DNA of 64,000 bases from Mesostigma viride (lineage: Eukaryota; Streptophyta; Mesostigmatophyceae; Mesostigmatales; Mesostigmataceae), in NCBI GenBank assembly GCA_009746045.1, contig RPFO01000199.1:294501-358500 (forward strand), in the 5' to 3' direction. The notes under the pieces are model-generated. The model saw nothing but the letters and a program-made list of their open reading frames with translations, was not told the DNA's origin and ran no database searches. Below are positions 11,589 to 22,562 of this stretch, one piece after another (the stretch's first letter is position 1; each line of letters starts with the position of its first letter). The translations under genes were made by a program, and so were the position numbers.

Positions 11589-13796
11589 ATGCATGGGCCA
11601 TCATGGGCTGGGTTCCGCTGCAGGCAAGCGGGCTGCAGCTGGCGCGTTGTCTTGGGCGTCATATTGCTGCACCAGACGGTTCTCCTACCGTTGGTTGGGA
11701 TTGAATGCGCCGAGCTTAGTAATGCTGCTAAGCGAATACGCGAAAATTGGGGGGAATTTTACAACTTCTTGGATGAAAGGAGTGGGAATCTTTCCCAGGT
11801 GCAGGCCTGCTGGGAGGTGGACAGCAGCAGCCCCAGCGTGGAGGACTACCCTGGCGCACCCAGCGGTTCCAAGGAGATGTTGTGCGTCCCCGACTTCTTC
11901 TTGGTGGGCGTCCAAAAGTCCGGCACATCAGCGCTGTGGAAGATGATCCTGCAGCACCCGCAGGTGTGTACGTGGCTGCGGTGTCTTGGCTCAAGGCTCC
12001 CCTGGAGGCGCCTGGCTGTCATCAGGGCGCTACTTCACCGTCGTTTCAACAGTTATGAGACAGTCTTTATGTGGCATTGGGCAACATGCCCACCAAAGCG
12101 CTTGAGGTGCATGCCGCCGCACGGCCACGTTGGAGGGCAGGCGGCCACCCTATGGGGATGCTTGCGCCAGGGCTGTGTGCGCCTGCGCCGCCCGGTGGCA
12201 TGCACCTATTGGCGGCGGCATCCTCTGCCATATGGTTGGGTGCCAGCTGGTTACCCCTTGCTCGGCCGGTGGCACGGGTAGGCCACCGCGTGTGGCAGGT
12301 GTGGGGCGTGGGGCGTGGGGCGTGCGGCGTGGGGCGTGGGGCGGACCGGTTGTTGGGCACTCCCCACCTCGCCGCCCACCACCCATGCCCCTAGTGTCCG
12401 GTGATGCGGCCCCACGCATGCACGCACGCACCGTCCTTGCGGCGCGTGCCCTGTGTGCCAGCTGTCCCGCTCGCCTGTGCTCAGCCTATGCTGTGGGCAG
12501 CGCTGTGTGCTGTTTGCGATTATGTTCTTGCCATGTGGTAGAATTGCCACGCCCATGCCCCATGCTCCCATGGGACCCCCTCCCCTTGCTCCATGCACAT
12601 AAATTACATTAGCTCACCCTGTGCATCGCACCCGTCCCCCGCACGCTCGCTGATGCCCTCCTCGGCCTGCCCTTCCCCCGTATGCCCGCCGCGTGCAGGT
12701 GGCGGATGACGCATGCAACGTGCCCAAGGAGCCGCACTTCTTCGACCGCGACGGCGTCACGCGAGAGGCCGTGCTTGAGTACTTGCGACGCAATGCTCAG
12801 GCAAAGCTCTGCGGGGAGCGGTCCCTGCCAGGGTGTGACCGCTGGGACCTACTGGCGGCGCAACCGCAGGCCAGCGACGGCGCCAGCAGCCAAGAGGATG
12901 ATGGCGGTGTGCCCGGTAGCGACGAGGCGTGGCAGCGCCGTTGCCGCGTGTTGCTGGGCGACGGCACGGTGGAGTACTCGGATCGCGTGATGGGCCTGAA
13001 CGAGGGCGCGTCCCTGTCCGCGCGCGTGGCGCTGTTCCGCCAGATGGCGCCGCACGCACGCGTGCTGATGATTGTGCGCGAGCCGGGTGAGCGCGCGCTG
13101 TCAGAGTGGCACGACATCTGCGAGCACTACGACGACTCGCGCTGCACGGAACCGGCCGAGGCAGGGGTGGTGGAGCTGAACCGCGGCGGCTGCCTGTGCC
13201 CCATGAGCCCCGAGATGTTCCACGTGACGGTCGCGCACGGCGTGCTGCTGCTGCGCGGCTGCATCGCGCTGCGCGGCCTGCACCAGTGCGCGACGCAGCC
13301 CTGGGCCGCCTGGGACAAGCCGCTGCGCATGGCCCTGTGCAAGGCGCTGTGCGAGGAGTTCCCCTTCTCATGCCACGCCGAGGCATTTGCGCGCGCCGCC
13401 GACGGCTGCCCTGAGTTTGCGGTGCTCGGCTTCCACATGCTGCGGCACGGCTTCTACGACGAGTACCGCCGCGCGTGGACCAACGAGCGGGCGGGCGCGT
13501 TCCCCCCCTCCCAGTTCCTGCTGGTGGCCAAGGAGCACTTGGAGGACCAGCCCGCCAGCCTGGCACGCCCGCTGGTGGACGCGCTGCTGCGCCACCTGGG
13601 CCTGACGCCCGCTCGCGACGAACGGTGGGCGCGACAGATGATGCGCGTGCTGGCCGACAAGAGCGGCGTTCACAAGCACCCGCCCATGCTGCCGGAGACG
13701 CGCCAGCTGCTGGATGAGTTGTACGGGGGCCAGAACGGGCGGCTGCTCTACAGTGGCACGATGATGGCACCCTTGTTGCGTGGCAAGGGCGGATGA
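11589..13796 (+). CDS. Golgi-type carbohydrate sulfotransferase (two exons)
   Basis: Likely transfers sulfate from PAPS to a glycan in the Golgi. Exons 11589-11963 and 12699-13796 join in phase 0 to give 490 residues. Residues about 19-38 are a single hydrophobic segment after a short basic N terminus, typical of a type II Golgi enzyme. GVQKSGTSALWK (107-118) is the 5'-phosphosulfate-binding loop with its catalytic lysine. KEPHFF (135-140) follows as in the heparan-sulfate and carbohydrate sulfotransferases. RVLMIVREPGERALSEW (246-262) is the 3'-phosphate-binding motif with the conserved Arg and Ser. The ATG at 11589 is the first in-frame ATG; the frame is open a little further upstream only via GTG. 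The acceptor glycan cannot be predicted. It is the only well-supported intact gene in the window. Confidence 0.88.
11964..12698 (+). other. Intron of the sulfotransferase gene
   Basis: GT at 11964 after CAG and AG at 12697-12698 (gcgtgcag). Removing these 735 bp joins ...LQHPQ to VADDACN... in frame and restores the spacing between the PAPS loop and the KEPHFF motif seen in the family. The intron carries a short (GGGGCGT)n run at about 12300-12345. Part of it is open in the exon frame, so retention would give a truncated product. Confidence 0.8.
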
Positions 13797-13953
13797 AGCC
13801 ATCGGCCGTGAGGCTGCATGCCAAGAGTCTGTACAGGGCTGTGGCATGGCACCCACACGACGTGAGCGTGGTCTGGCGACGGTCTGTTTGTGCATGCACG
13901 TGTGTTATCGTTTGCCACAGTGGGATGAGTACATGCTCAGTGTTTGCGCTGAT

Positions 13954-13958
13954 TGTAA
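13954..13958 (+). other. Possible poly(A) signal TGTAA
   Basis: TGTAA, the polyadenylation motif typical of volvocine green algae, lies about 160 bp after the sulfotransferase stop codon in AT-rich DNA. The motif is short, so this is suggestive only. Confidence 0.35.
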
Positions 13959-14079
13959 TATTTAGTAATTTATTATGCGCACCTGTGTATTATACAACGA
14001 TGCAGCTTACAATGAAAGTGTTATTGGAAGGCAGGCCACTCAGCTGCGCAACTTAACTGCGTGCCTTGATGAAGTTCAA

Positions 14080-14460
14080 CATTGTCATCATCACGGCATT
14101 GGTAAATGACAGGGCCCATGCCTCTCAGCCGTAGAGGAGGATGCTGAGGACGAGGGCTTTGGACAGGATGTGCTCAATGCACCGCTCACTCAGCTAGTGG
14201 CATCTCCCTAGAACCTATCGAAGCGGCGGAGGGCCGCCCATGCAGGCCTGGCCGATGTGCCGGGTGTTGATATCGTCTGCCATCCAGCAAGAGGAGGGTG
14301 CGGTGGGTGTGTCCCCTCAGTAATGATCATGACCTCCATCTTCTTGCTGATCATAAGCCCCAACACCCGTGCTTCCAGTGGCAAGCTATCTAGCTAGAGT
14401 CGGGCTGTACATCCAAGTGGCGTTGAACTTGGAGATCAAGGTTTTTAGAGTAGATGACTG
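14080..14460 (-). pseudogene. LINE reverse-transcriptase relic (thumb/C-terminal region)
   Basis: On the minus strand a block reads LEARVLGLMISKKMEVMII, the counterpart of the LINE-A LEARAVGLEVSKKTEALAV segment just after the YADD box. Further on, SKALVLSILLYG-x-EAWAL is the usual LINE motif equivalent to LVLPVLTYGAETWTL. Stops and frame changes show it is dead. It is more diverged than LINE-A, so it is probably another lineage or an old copy. Confidence 0.6.
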
Positions 14461-14579
14461 AAGTATTTGTATCCGGCCAAGAGGAATGATTCCTTCGTCC
14501 GGCATGAAGTTTTTATCCTACCTGGGTTCAGGCTTATCCTACCTGGGTTGTGGGTGAACCCTGGGTATGCCCCTAAACA

Positions 14580-14710
14580 CATGTGCTACCCTAGACGTGA
14601 CGGGCTCACACCCGGGCAACCCCCTGGTTTGTCTGTAATATGGAGGCAGATGGTACGCAAGGACAGATGGCAAGTAGTGATATGAAGGAGACCACCCCCA
14701 AGTCTGTGGG
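14580..14710 (+). pseudogene. LINE ORF2 C-terminal remnant
   Basis: The plus strand reads GLSVIWRQMVRKDRWQVVI then a stop and RRPPPS, matching the LINE-A C terminus GLSVIWKKMMDKAKWAQVI followed by a PPP stretch. Only this short piece remains. Confidence 0.5.
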
Positions 14711-14943
14711 GGCTCCGCGTGTGACCGCGTATGGCATTCATCGCAATTCGGGCCGTGGTACCCACAACCCTGTAACTAGGACCTAGATAGCTTATATCAA
14801 ACGAGCAACGAGGTAGCCATGGCTGACGGCAGAGCTCATAACTTTCACGTTTGGGCACCGAATTCGGCCGTGAATATCACTATCGCTTCGTCTTTCTAAG
14901 ACGCACACGCTGATATATTTTTCCGAAACTAAAACGCAAAATT

Positions 14944-16250
14944 ATGACGAGCAAACGCTCGACTACGCAACGCAGCCTGGCGGCTGCGATGAGCCAAGAA
15001 AATTCGCCTGCAGCTCCGGCTGTAGTTCCGCCCGGCCTGCCAGGCAGCTCGGCCACTACTCAAGCGTTGGTAGTGCACTCGGATCCTGCGGCCTCGCCAT
15101 CGGCATCGCCTGATCCTAAACGCAGTCGCCCAGCAGCAGGAGGGTTTTCGCGCCCCACAGAACCGCGCTTTCGGCCCCAACCTTTCAAGGTCGACGATCA
15201 CGACTGGACCAACATGTCCCCGGCAACTGCCATGCCGGGGACTACGCCTCGCTTTACGACCAGTGTGCATCCATCTCGACAGCATCAACCGCCTCATCAC
15301 CCCAGACGGCAAATGGTTTAACCCCGACGCCCTGCTCGGGTGCGCCCGCCCCCAACTCCAGCACACCATTCTCAACTCCCTTCTCATGCTCTGATGGCGA
15401 GATCTGGGCTCCATCCATCTCCGCACCCACACTCCGTTCCATCCTTACGGAAGCCTTCCAGCAGCACGTGACCCCCCTTGCTGCCGATGTGGCAGCAATG
15501 GGAGGCACGCTGGCTACATACTGAGCTCCCTCACCTTTCCACCACCGTCGCCTCCACCTCCACTGCCATTTCCGCCTCCATTGCAGACATCAAGGCCCAG
15601 CTCCTCGACATCGACAAGCGCCTCCATGCCACCGCCCTCTCCCTTGAGTGTCTGCACGACACCGCAGGCCTCACCGCCCAGGCGGTGAAGGACATCGCTG
15701 CCCAGCCGGCATCTGCTAGCCCGGCCAGCGATGCTCCCTCCACCTGGGCGGACTTGCACCACACCACCTCCACCACCTCCACCATCGCGGCACAGCTCAA
15801 GCAACAAGCACTCGACCTTCGTGAGGAGGCCGACATCACCCAGCGCAGCCACAATGTCATAGTCAAGCACTTCGACCAGGCGGCAGATGCGACCTCGACG
15901 ACTCTTCTCACGGGATTTAAGCGCAACATTCTTGCCCCCATGCAACTCACAATGGTGAGCTGTGGATGTCGGCTGTCCGCCTCCCCCGGGCGCGGGGTAA
16001 GGCTGGCCCGGCACCCGTGCTCCTCACCTTTAAAGTACATGGCGGACAAGCTGTCGTTCCTTAATAAATGCCGCAAGAAGCTCTCGTGGACTTGCTTCAC
16101 TCTGGACGACGACTTGACCCAGGCCCAGCAATAGCGGCCACGCGAGCTATGGCTGACCTACCTTCAGCTCCGGCAGAGCGCAGGGGGGAAGCCGGTATAC
16201 TGGAGGGGGGTGGTCATCCACGTTGACCACAAGCCCTGGCAGGCACCTCC
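14944..16250 (+). pseudogene. LINE ORF1 protein, degenerate (L1-type ORF1p)
   Basis: The ATG at 14944 starts a disordered, proline/serine-rich N terminus with a basic PDPKRSRP patch. Coding then moves between frames near 15240 and 15400 (an HLDSINRLITPDGKW block in another frame) and returns at 15478. An alanine/threonine/leucine heptad-like region (about 15540-15900) suggests a trimerising coiled coil. The end (VLLTFKYMADKLSFL, LDDDLTQAQQ, RELW, then GGKPVYWRGV) resembles the L1 ORF1p C-terminal domain, an RNA-binding chaperone. At least two frameshifts and a stop at 16132 make it inactive. Confidence 0.65.
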
Positions 16251-17356
16251 TGCCACCTCAGTCTAGGGAATATATACCAGTAGTGTAGATTAGTCAGGCT
16301 TAGCCTAGCATGTGGCCAACACGCATGTGCGCCCATAATGGCCCCCATGGATGATGCCTTCAGAATTTAGCCAAGCCATGTCTATAATGGGACCCCCCAT
16401 GGGTGTTGCATTAAGAATTTAGCCACGCTATGCCTATGCGGAGAGACGCTCTCTGTTGAGAAGCCATGCCCTAGCGCTTGTATAGCCATCCTCCTCACCG
16501 CCGACCTGGCCCGCAAGCTGGACGGCGCGGTCACCAACATGCTGCGTTCCATTTTCAGAGTAGGATATGCTGCTCATGTCCGCAATGAGGACCTGTACCA
16601 GGGCATGCCATATATCACCAGCACCATTAAGCAGCGACGCCTGCAGCTAGTAGGGCACCTAGCTCGCACCAACCAGGTAGACACCTCACGTGGCCCCCCC
16701 GCAGGACTGCGACCAGCTCAGCCTGGCCGGCACCTCGTGACGTGGGCCGGGCCCAGTGATGTTAGACGCCGCAAGGCCCGCACCTTCAAAGAACAGCTAG
16801 TAGAGGACATGGGGGGCCTAGGCCTCTCCGTGATTTGGAAGAAGATGATGGACAAGGCCAAGTGGGCCCAGGTCATAGTAGAGGACAACGAGCCCCCCCC
16901 AGTGGGGCAGCGCCCGCGTGTGCAAGCCTGTGGGAGGCACGCCAGACAGCTCCCCTAGGGCAGCGTGCGGCTGTCTAGATAGATGTTGTAGTTAGAATGC
17001 TGTTAGATAGATGTCGTAGGTAGCTGCTGTAGATAGATTAGACCGGTAGGACTGTTTGCACCCATCCATCCATCCATTGGGGTTAATGCTCCGTGACTCC
17101 CCAACGGGAGCACGAGTTTAATTCATTAATTAATTGTATAGCCATGATTATCTTCCACCCCATGAGTCACAGGCCTTAATTGAGCTCTGAGACTCTGGTG
17201 GTGCCGGTGCCCTTGGTGCACCTAGAGCAAGTGTCGTTTACATCCCCACCCTTGCAGGAAGTAGCCCAGAATGCATTAAAAGCCATATGCCCCTTCTCTG
17301 GGATATGTGCTACATATACTCCCAACGGATTTATGTTCCTAATTAATTAATTAATG
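16251..17356 (+). mobile_element. 3' tail of ORF1-only LINE copy 3, split by a LINE-A insertion
   Basis: The same non-coding tail as after the ORF1 remnants at 1440 and 3860 follows ORF1 directly, with no ORF2. It is interrupted at 16490-17133 and resumes at 17146, ending with a slightly mutated hairpin (ctcc-caac-ggat, 17319-17330) and TTAATTAATTAA. Together with 14944-16250 this is the most complete ORF1-only copy here. Confidence 0.7.
16490..17133 (+). mobile_element. LINE-A, 5'-truncated 644-bp insertion with 12-bp target-site duplication
   Basis: Encodes the last ~150 residues of LINE-A ORF2 (LTADLARKLDGAVTNML onward, open to the stop at 16958), then a 3' untranslated region with (CCAT)n, the CTCCC-CAAC-GGGAG hairpin at 17097-17110 and a TTAATTAA tail. 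The direct repeat ttgtatagccat occurs at 16478-16489 and 17134-17145. The coding part is nearly identical to 34328-34780, so the insertion is young relative to its host tail. Confidence 0.88.
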
Positions 17357-17862
17357 TTCTTGATTAAATAATTAATCGTGGTTCTCTGAACATAGTTTCT
17401 TTATAGTGAGATGGAAGGGTAGCCGCTATAGCTAGGTTATTGGGTTCACGTGACATACCTTTTGAGGCCGGTGCGGCCTGATCTGGATCAGTCGTGGCCA
17501 AAGCTTTGGCCAGTTTTTCTTGGCCAGGTGGCAGGAGCTACGTTGAGATATAAACCTGCCACTGTCTAGGTTTCTTGGCTCATGGCGTAGTGATTAACTA
17601 GATCTAGATTCTTTCTCTCACGCAGTATGTGACCTAATAGCCCCGGCAGCCTTACGTAAGCTGCCGGCAATTAGAACGCCACATTGCGTCATTTGTTCAG
17701 ACGCAACATTTGCGTGGCGAAAAAATGCCGTCCGGGCCAAGGCCGCATGACACGCAAAAAAGGACAAAAACAAACCCACCTAGCTAAGGTCGGCCTCTTT
17801 TCTTTTAATTAATGTTCTTAATTAATTAATTGGTTGAGGCACTTTCACTTGGTTCAGGCACC

Positions 17863-19900
17863 TTAACCCATAGTCCGGGAATGGGTTTTTGGCATTTTTG
17901 ACCCCTGAAAATGAAAAAAAACATAACTCATAGACCACAACTCCAAATACCCCCAACCAAGGTGCTAGGAATATCTACACTTCAAGGGCTTTCAGAATAT
18001 GCAATAATATCATGAGTTTATAAAGTGGTTTGCAAGATATTTAATGTCAAATTTGGCCAAAAGACGATCATTTTCAGGCAAGGGAAATCCCCTTAGTAGT
18101 TTACCCCTGCAGGGAGGGTTCTAAAAAATTATTCTGGGGTTGGACAATGTCAATAGATAGTGCCACCATGCTTTCCTTGGGTCAGACCGCACGGATAGCC
18201 CAACTGACCTATATAATCCGCTCACTTACGTGTGAGGGTTACGCGTGCGTATGCAGCTATCCATGAATTGCCACACACTTATGCATTGTATACAGCCACA
18301 TAGGACTGTCAAACACTACATTTCGCCACCGCGGAAACCCAACTTATGCGAGAATGTGGTTCCGTCAATACGGCGGGGGTTACAAATTCAATTTCGAAGT
18401 TCGGCACCGTCGGATACCTGTAAAGCAACATATGTTATCTAGAATCGCGCCATTTGGCATCAATTGGCCAGTTCTGAAAATTCGATGAAATCTCTAGTCC
18501 TTGGTCGAATATTTCCCTCCGATTTGGATGACGAAAATTGAGTACGAATTTCTTAGTACAGTCCACCGTTTTGTTCAGTTCAGTGTATTCCCACGCCCCT
18601 TGCTGACCTGACGGAGGCCAAATTCGTACTGAACACTAGCGCTAGTGCGCTCGATACTAAAAATTGCTACTTCCGAGATGTCTGACAGAATTCCTGCTAG
18701 GTCCATGCTTTGGTACCGGACGGATGCTGAAATTCACTGTGGTTCTGTCCGAACGAGGAAAATTGTCAGAAATCTACTCTCGATACGAACGTAACGAAAT
18801 TTCCAAGTATCTGACGCTCGGAGAGCTGCCACCGTTTTCCCCTACTTGACCGAACCACATTCCCCGCTAAAAAAGGTGTCCTAGGCGGCGAAATGTAGTG
18901 AAAGTGCTGGAAAACAAAGAAGTTGCTAAACCAGCACCAACGGAATGGCATCCTCCAAAGAAACACCACAAACTGAGCAGATTTGGGGCTAATCACTACA
19001 ATACGGTTCGTAGGAGACGCGAAATGAGTGAGAATGTTACCCGAGCGGTAACGAGGATTCGCACCGTCGATTTTAACATATGTTTCTTTTTTTGCGCCAT
19101 TTGGCGAGCATCGACTGGAGCCTGAACCTAGCGGGGGGAATCGTGCGGGGGAATCTTGCGGGGGAATCTTGCGGGGAAAAATTCCGAACGTGAATTTAGC
19201 GAAGTCCTACTACATTTTGCTTGGGTACACGGTACTACAGTTTCGTCATTGAAAATTTTCTCTAGTTGCGTTGGTGTTTCGTACGTTCCGCTGAAATTTT
19301 CGTGTTCAGTGCCCAGATCACAATTTGATCCGGGCGCAAAATGATTGGCTGTACGGTACGAACCAAAAACGAAATTTTAGTATCTAAGTTCCGCAGCGCT
19401 TGCTGAATTTGCCCCGGAAGCCCGGGGGCACTTTCCCCGCTGAAAAAGGTGTCCGCGGAAGCGAATTGTAGTGATAGCACTCATACAGCAGGCATGGAAA
19501 CCTGCTGCAAGAGGCACTGATACACTCGTGAAACAAGGATGCATAAACGACAGATTCCCGTGCAAACGACATGCAAACACGTTGCCATACCTGGCTCGAT
19601 CACGACCTTTCCGGGTTCTGCTGGCCGGGACCCTCATATCTCACACGGGCTAATGCTTTCCAGGCATAGGCCGCCATAGCCTGATAATGCATGCATCCAC
19701 CATGATTACCAGGTTGATGTTCTGTGCAAAGATGACCTATAAACGCATCCGAATTCACAGGGACGCTGCTGCGGATGTCCAGTACCAAAACTGGGTGCTA
19801 GGGCCCTACCAGCCAAATTAAGAATGTACTCCAGCACGCAAAATGTACTTCGTACCGAAGTTTGTCTTTTTATGCTGAAAATTGTCATGCATGACGTTTG
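17863..19900 (+). mobile_element. TTAA-2 DNA transposon, one end and interior (other end not found)
   Basis: TTAACCCATAGTCCG at 17863-17877 is the family terminus. The following 400 bp is a diverged inverted relative of 33790-34150, including the blocks ccccaaccaaggtgct and cttcaagggctttcagaatatgcaataat. Further inside, 19490-19790 is related to 33340-33600. An internal inverted repeat pairs about 18310-18400 with 18825-18905. No transposase is recognisable. The right end is estimated. Confidence 0.5.
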
Positions 19901-19929
19901 CAACCAAAATAGACCTCGTACAAAGTTTG

Positions 19930-20650
19930 GTATCGATCGGCCGTCATCTTGGTGACATTTGCTAGCAATAAAGGTACATTTTTGTCATTTTTTGTTAAAT
20001 TAAATAGTAATAAATAGGAAACAGTACTAAATCACGTCAAACCATCATGGATATTTGCAAGCAACCTAATTACCACTAGAATAGACCATGCACAAAGTTT
20101 GGGGTCAATCTGAACTCAAAATAGTGACGTTTGCTAGCATAAATACTGCATTTTTTGCCATTTTCAAGCATTTTGCTCAGTGTAAGCTACTAAACAATAT
20201 CAAACTACGTCATAAAGCTATGAAATATTGGAAGCAACCTAAACACCACTAGATTAGACCATGGGCCAAGTTTGGGCTCAGTCTGACGTCAAAATAGTGA
20301 CGTTTGCTAGCATAAATTGTGCATTTTTTTCCATTTTCAAGCATTTTGCTCAGTGTAAGCTACTAGCTAAACAATATCAAACTATGTCAGAAAGCTATGA
20401 AATGTTGGAAGCAACCTAAACACCACTAGATTAGACCATGGGCCAAGTTTGGGCCCAGTTTGATCTCAAAATAGTGACGTTTGCTAGCATAAATGGTGCA
20501 ATTTTTGCCTTTTTCAAGCATTTTGGTAAGTATAGTTGCCTCAAACTATGTCAGAAAACTGTGAATTGTTGTAAATAACCTGTTTGCCACTACATTAGAC
20601 CATCCTCAACTTGTAAGGTCAGGCATAGGTAAAGGTAGTGACATTTGCTA
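19930..20650 (+). repeat. Tandem repeat, about four units of roughly 175 bp
   Basis: Each unit contains gtgacgtttgctagcataaa, a run of T then ccattttcaagcattttg, and accactagattagaccatg. The starts of the shared block fall near 19950, 20127, 20297 and 20475. Units diverge from each other, more so at both ends, as in an old satellite array. Confidence 0.75.
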
Positions 20651-21119
20651 GCACTATATACAAGCATATTATGCCTCTTTTCGCATATACACATTAAAAA
20701 TAACAAGACATCATCATATCATGGCCTTAATACAAGGTGTGCAAATGCAAATCACACCAGATCGGATGACCAATGATGGGTGGCTGCATGCCAACACATC
20801 TACCAGGCTGCAGGGTGAGAGGCCACATCGCTACAAGACAGGAATCCTCGCAATTGCACACCGCTAGTACACTGTGCACATACCCCAAGAGGATTTGGCT
20901 ACAAGCCATAAAAGTTTGGCCATGCTAACACATTCTTCATCCAAGCAAAATGCAGCCTCTCCAAACTCAACTCATTGATTTAAATGCAACTAGGCCAGGC
21001 GTGCATGCTCTACTTGCCGACAACCATGAGTAAACTTGTCTACCACTTCATTCCATGCGCCGGTAGATGGCACCGTCTCATCTACCAGTCATCCCCGGCT
21101 CCCATTCCGCATCCTCCTC

Positions 21120-21258
21120 TCCCTCTCCCTCTCCCTCTTCCTCCTCCCCCCCCCTCCCATTCTCACTCCCCCTCTCCCTCCCCCTCTCCCTCCTCCTCCC
21201 CCTCCTCCTCCCCCTCTTCCTCCCCCTCTTCCTCTCCCTCTTCCTCCTCCTCCCCGCC
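21120..21258 (+). repeat. Polypyrimidine CTC/CCT-rich tract
   Basis: C- and T-only sequence built from ctccc, cctcttc and ctcctc units. It lies just beyond the end of the interrupted minus-strand gene. Confidence 0.8.
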
Positions 21259-21514
21259 TTCACTGTCACTGTGCACAGCAGGGACGGCATCGTCTATGTG
21301 GGTGCCATCACCTGCGTTCACGGTGCCAGCCTAGCTCCTGTGGAAAGAAGCGAGCGCGGCCAAATGCCTCGACTGGGTGTGGGCAGCCGCACACGAACTG
21401 CGTCACCTCCGCCAGGGCATGATAGTCCTCATACTGCCCATCAGCCCACATCGCCTTGATGAGCAGGTGACCTCCCCTTTCCTGAACCTTAGTGACCCAG
21501 CCATGGAAGCGCTC

Positions 21515-21519
21515 CCTCT
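21515..21519 (+). repeat. Target-site duplication (left), CCTCT
   Basis: CCTCT directly precedes the palindromic element; the matching copy is 22558-22562. Removing the element and one copy restores an open reading frame of the minus-strand gene. Confidence 0.75.
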
Positions 21520-22557
21520 AGTTATTATAAATAGTGACGGAACCTTTTTGCCACTTGGGCAATTAGGTCCGTCACTATTTATCCGGCGAAAACCACTCGC
21601 CGGCATCTATTCCGCGTTAAGTTCACGTGAACGTGGCGCGGAATTGATGCCGGCGAGTGGTTTTCGCCGGATAAATAGTGACGGACCTAATTGCCCAAGT
21701 GGCAAAAAGGTTCCGTCACTATTTATAATAACTAAAACGTCGTAGTGTGGGGGCCGATATCTATCGTACCGCTAATGCCTACTGCAGTACCGAATCTCGC
21801 CTTAACGATATTCCAACCGGGCATATTTTCCCTTCTGGCACTTTCGTTTGGCCTTCTGGTATCAATTCCTTCCGGTATTCGGAAATACCTGTGTCACCAC
21901 AGGGATTCGAACCCCCGACTTACGAGGTCTTAGTTATTATAAATAGTGACGGAACCTTTTTGCCACTTGGGCAATTAGGTCCGTCACTATTTATCCGGCG
22001 AAAACCACTCGCCGGCATCTATTCCGCGTTAAGTTCACGTGAACGTGGCGCGGAATTGATGCCGGCGAGTGGTTTTCGCCGGATAAATAGTGACGGACCT
22101 AATTGCCCAAGTGGCAAAAAGGTTCCGTCACTATTTATAATAACTAAGACCTCGTAAGTCGGGGGTTCGAATCCCTGTGGTGACACAGGTATTTCCGAAT
22201 ACCGGAAGGAATTGATACCAGAAGGCCAAACGAAAGTGCCAGAAGGGAAAATATGCCCGGTTGGAATATCGTTAAGGCGAGATTCGGTACTGCAGTAGGC
22301 ATTAGCGGTACGATAGATATCGGCCCCCACACTACGACGTTTTAGTTATTATAAATAGTGACGGAACCTTTTTGCCACTTGGGCAATTAGGTCCGTCACT
22401 ATTTATCCGGCGAAAACCACTCGCCGGCATCAATTCCGCGCCACGTTCACGTGAACTTAACGCGGAATAGATGCCGGCGAGTGGTTTTCGCCGGATAAAT
22501 AGTGACGGACCTAATTGCCCAAGTGGCAAAAAGGTTCCGTCACTATTTATAATAACT
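21520..22557. mobile_element. 1038-bp nested palindrome, P1-A-P2-A'-P3
   Basis: Three 214-bp units (P1 21520-21733, P2 21932-22145, P3 22344-22557) alternate with two 198-bp segments (A 21734-21931, A' 22146-22343). A' is the reverse complement of A, and P3 is P1 inverted, so the whole element is one palindrome centred in P2. Each P is itself a near-perfect palindrome centred on GTTCACGTGAAC, and each half of P contains smaller hairpins (ATAAATAGTGACGGA with its complement; CCGGCGA with TCGCCGG). It is flanked by 5-bp duplications, so it moved as a unit. It encodes no plausible protein. Confidence 0.9.
22146..22343 (+). ncRNA. A' segment: hairpin-rich, tRNA B-box-like candidate structured RNA
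   Basis: The plus strand carries GGTTCGAATCC (22164-22174), a perfect RNA polymerase III B-box consensus, in a T-arm-like context. It is followed by two abutting hairpins with special loops: CCTGTG-GTGA-CACAGG (22174-22189, GNRA-type loop) and GGTATT-TCCG-AATACC (22188-22203, UNCG-type loop). No matching 5' half of a tRNA is present. Transcription is not demonstrated, so this is a candidate only. Confidence 0.25.
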
Positions 22558-22562
22558 CCTCT
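22558..22562 (+). repeat. Target-site duplication (right), CCTCT
   Basis: Second copy of the CCTCT duplication flanking the palindromic element. Confidence 0.75.

Noticed and set aside
21747-22330. Protein frames across the nested palindrome (136, 103 and 62 codons)
   Set aside because: Identical frames appear on both strands simply because the sequence is palindromic. No domain is present.
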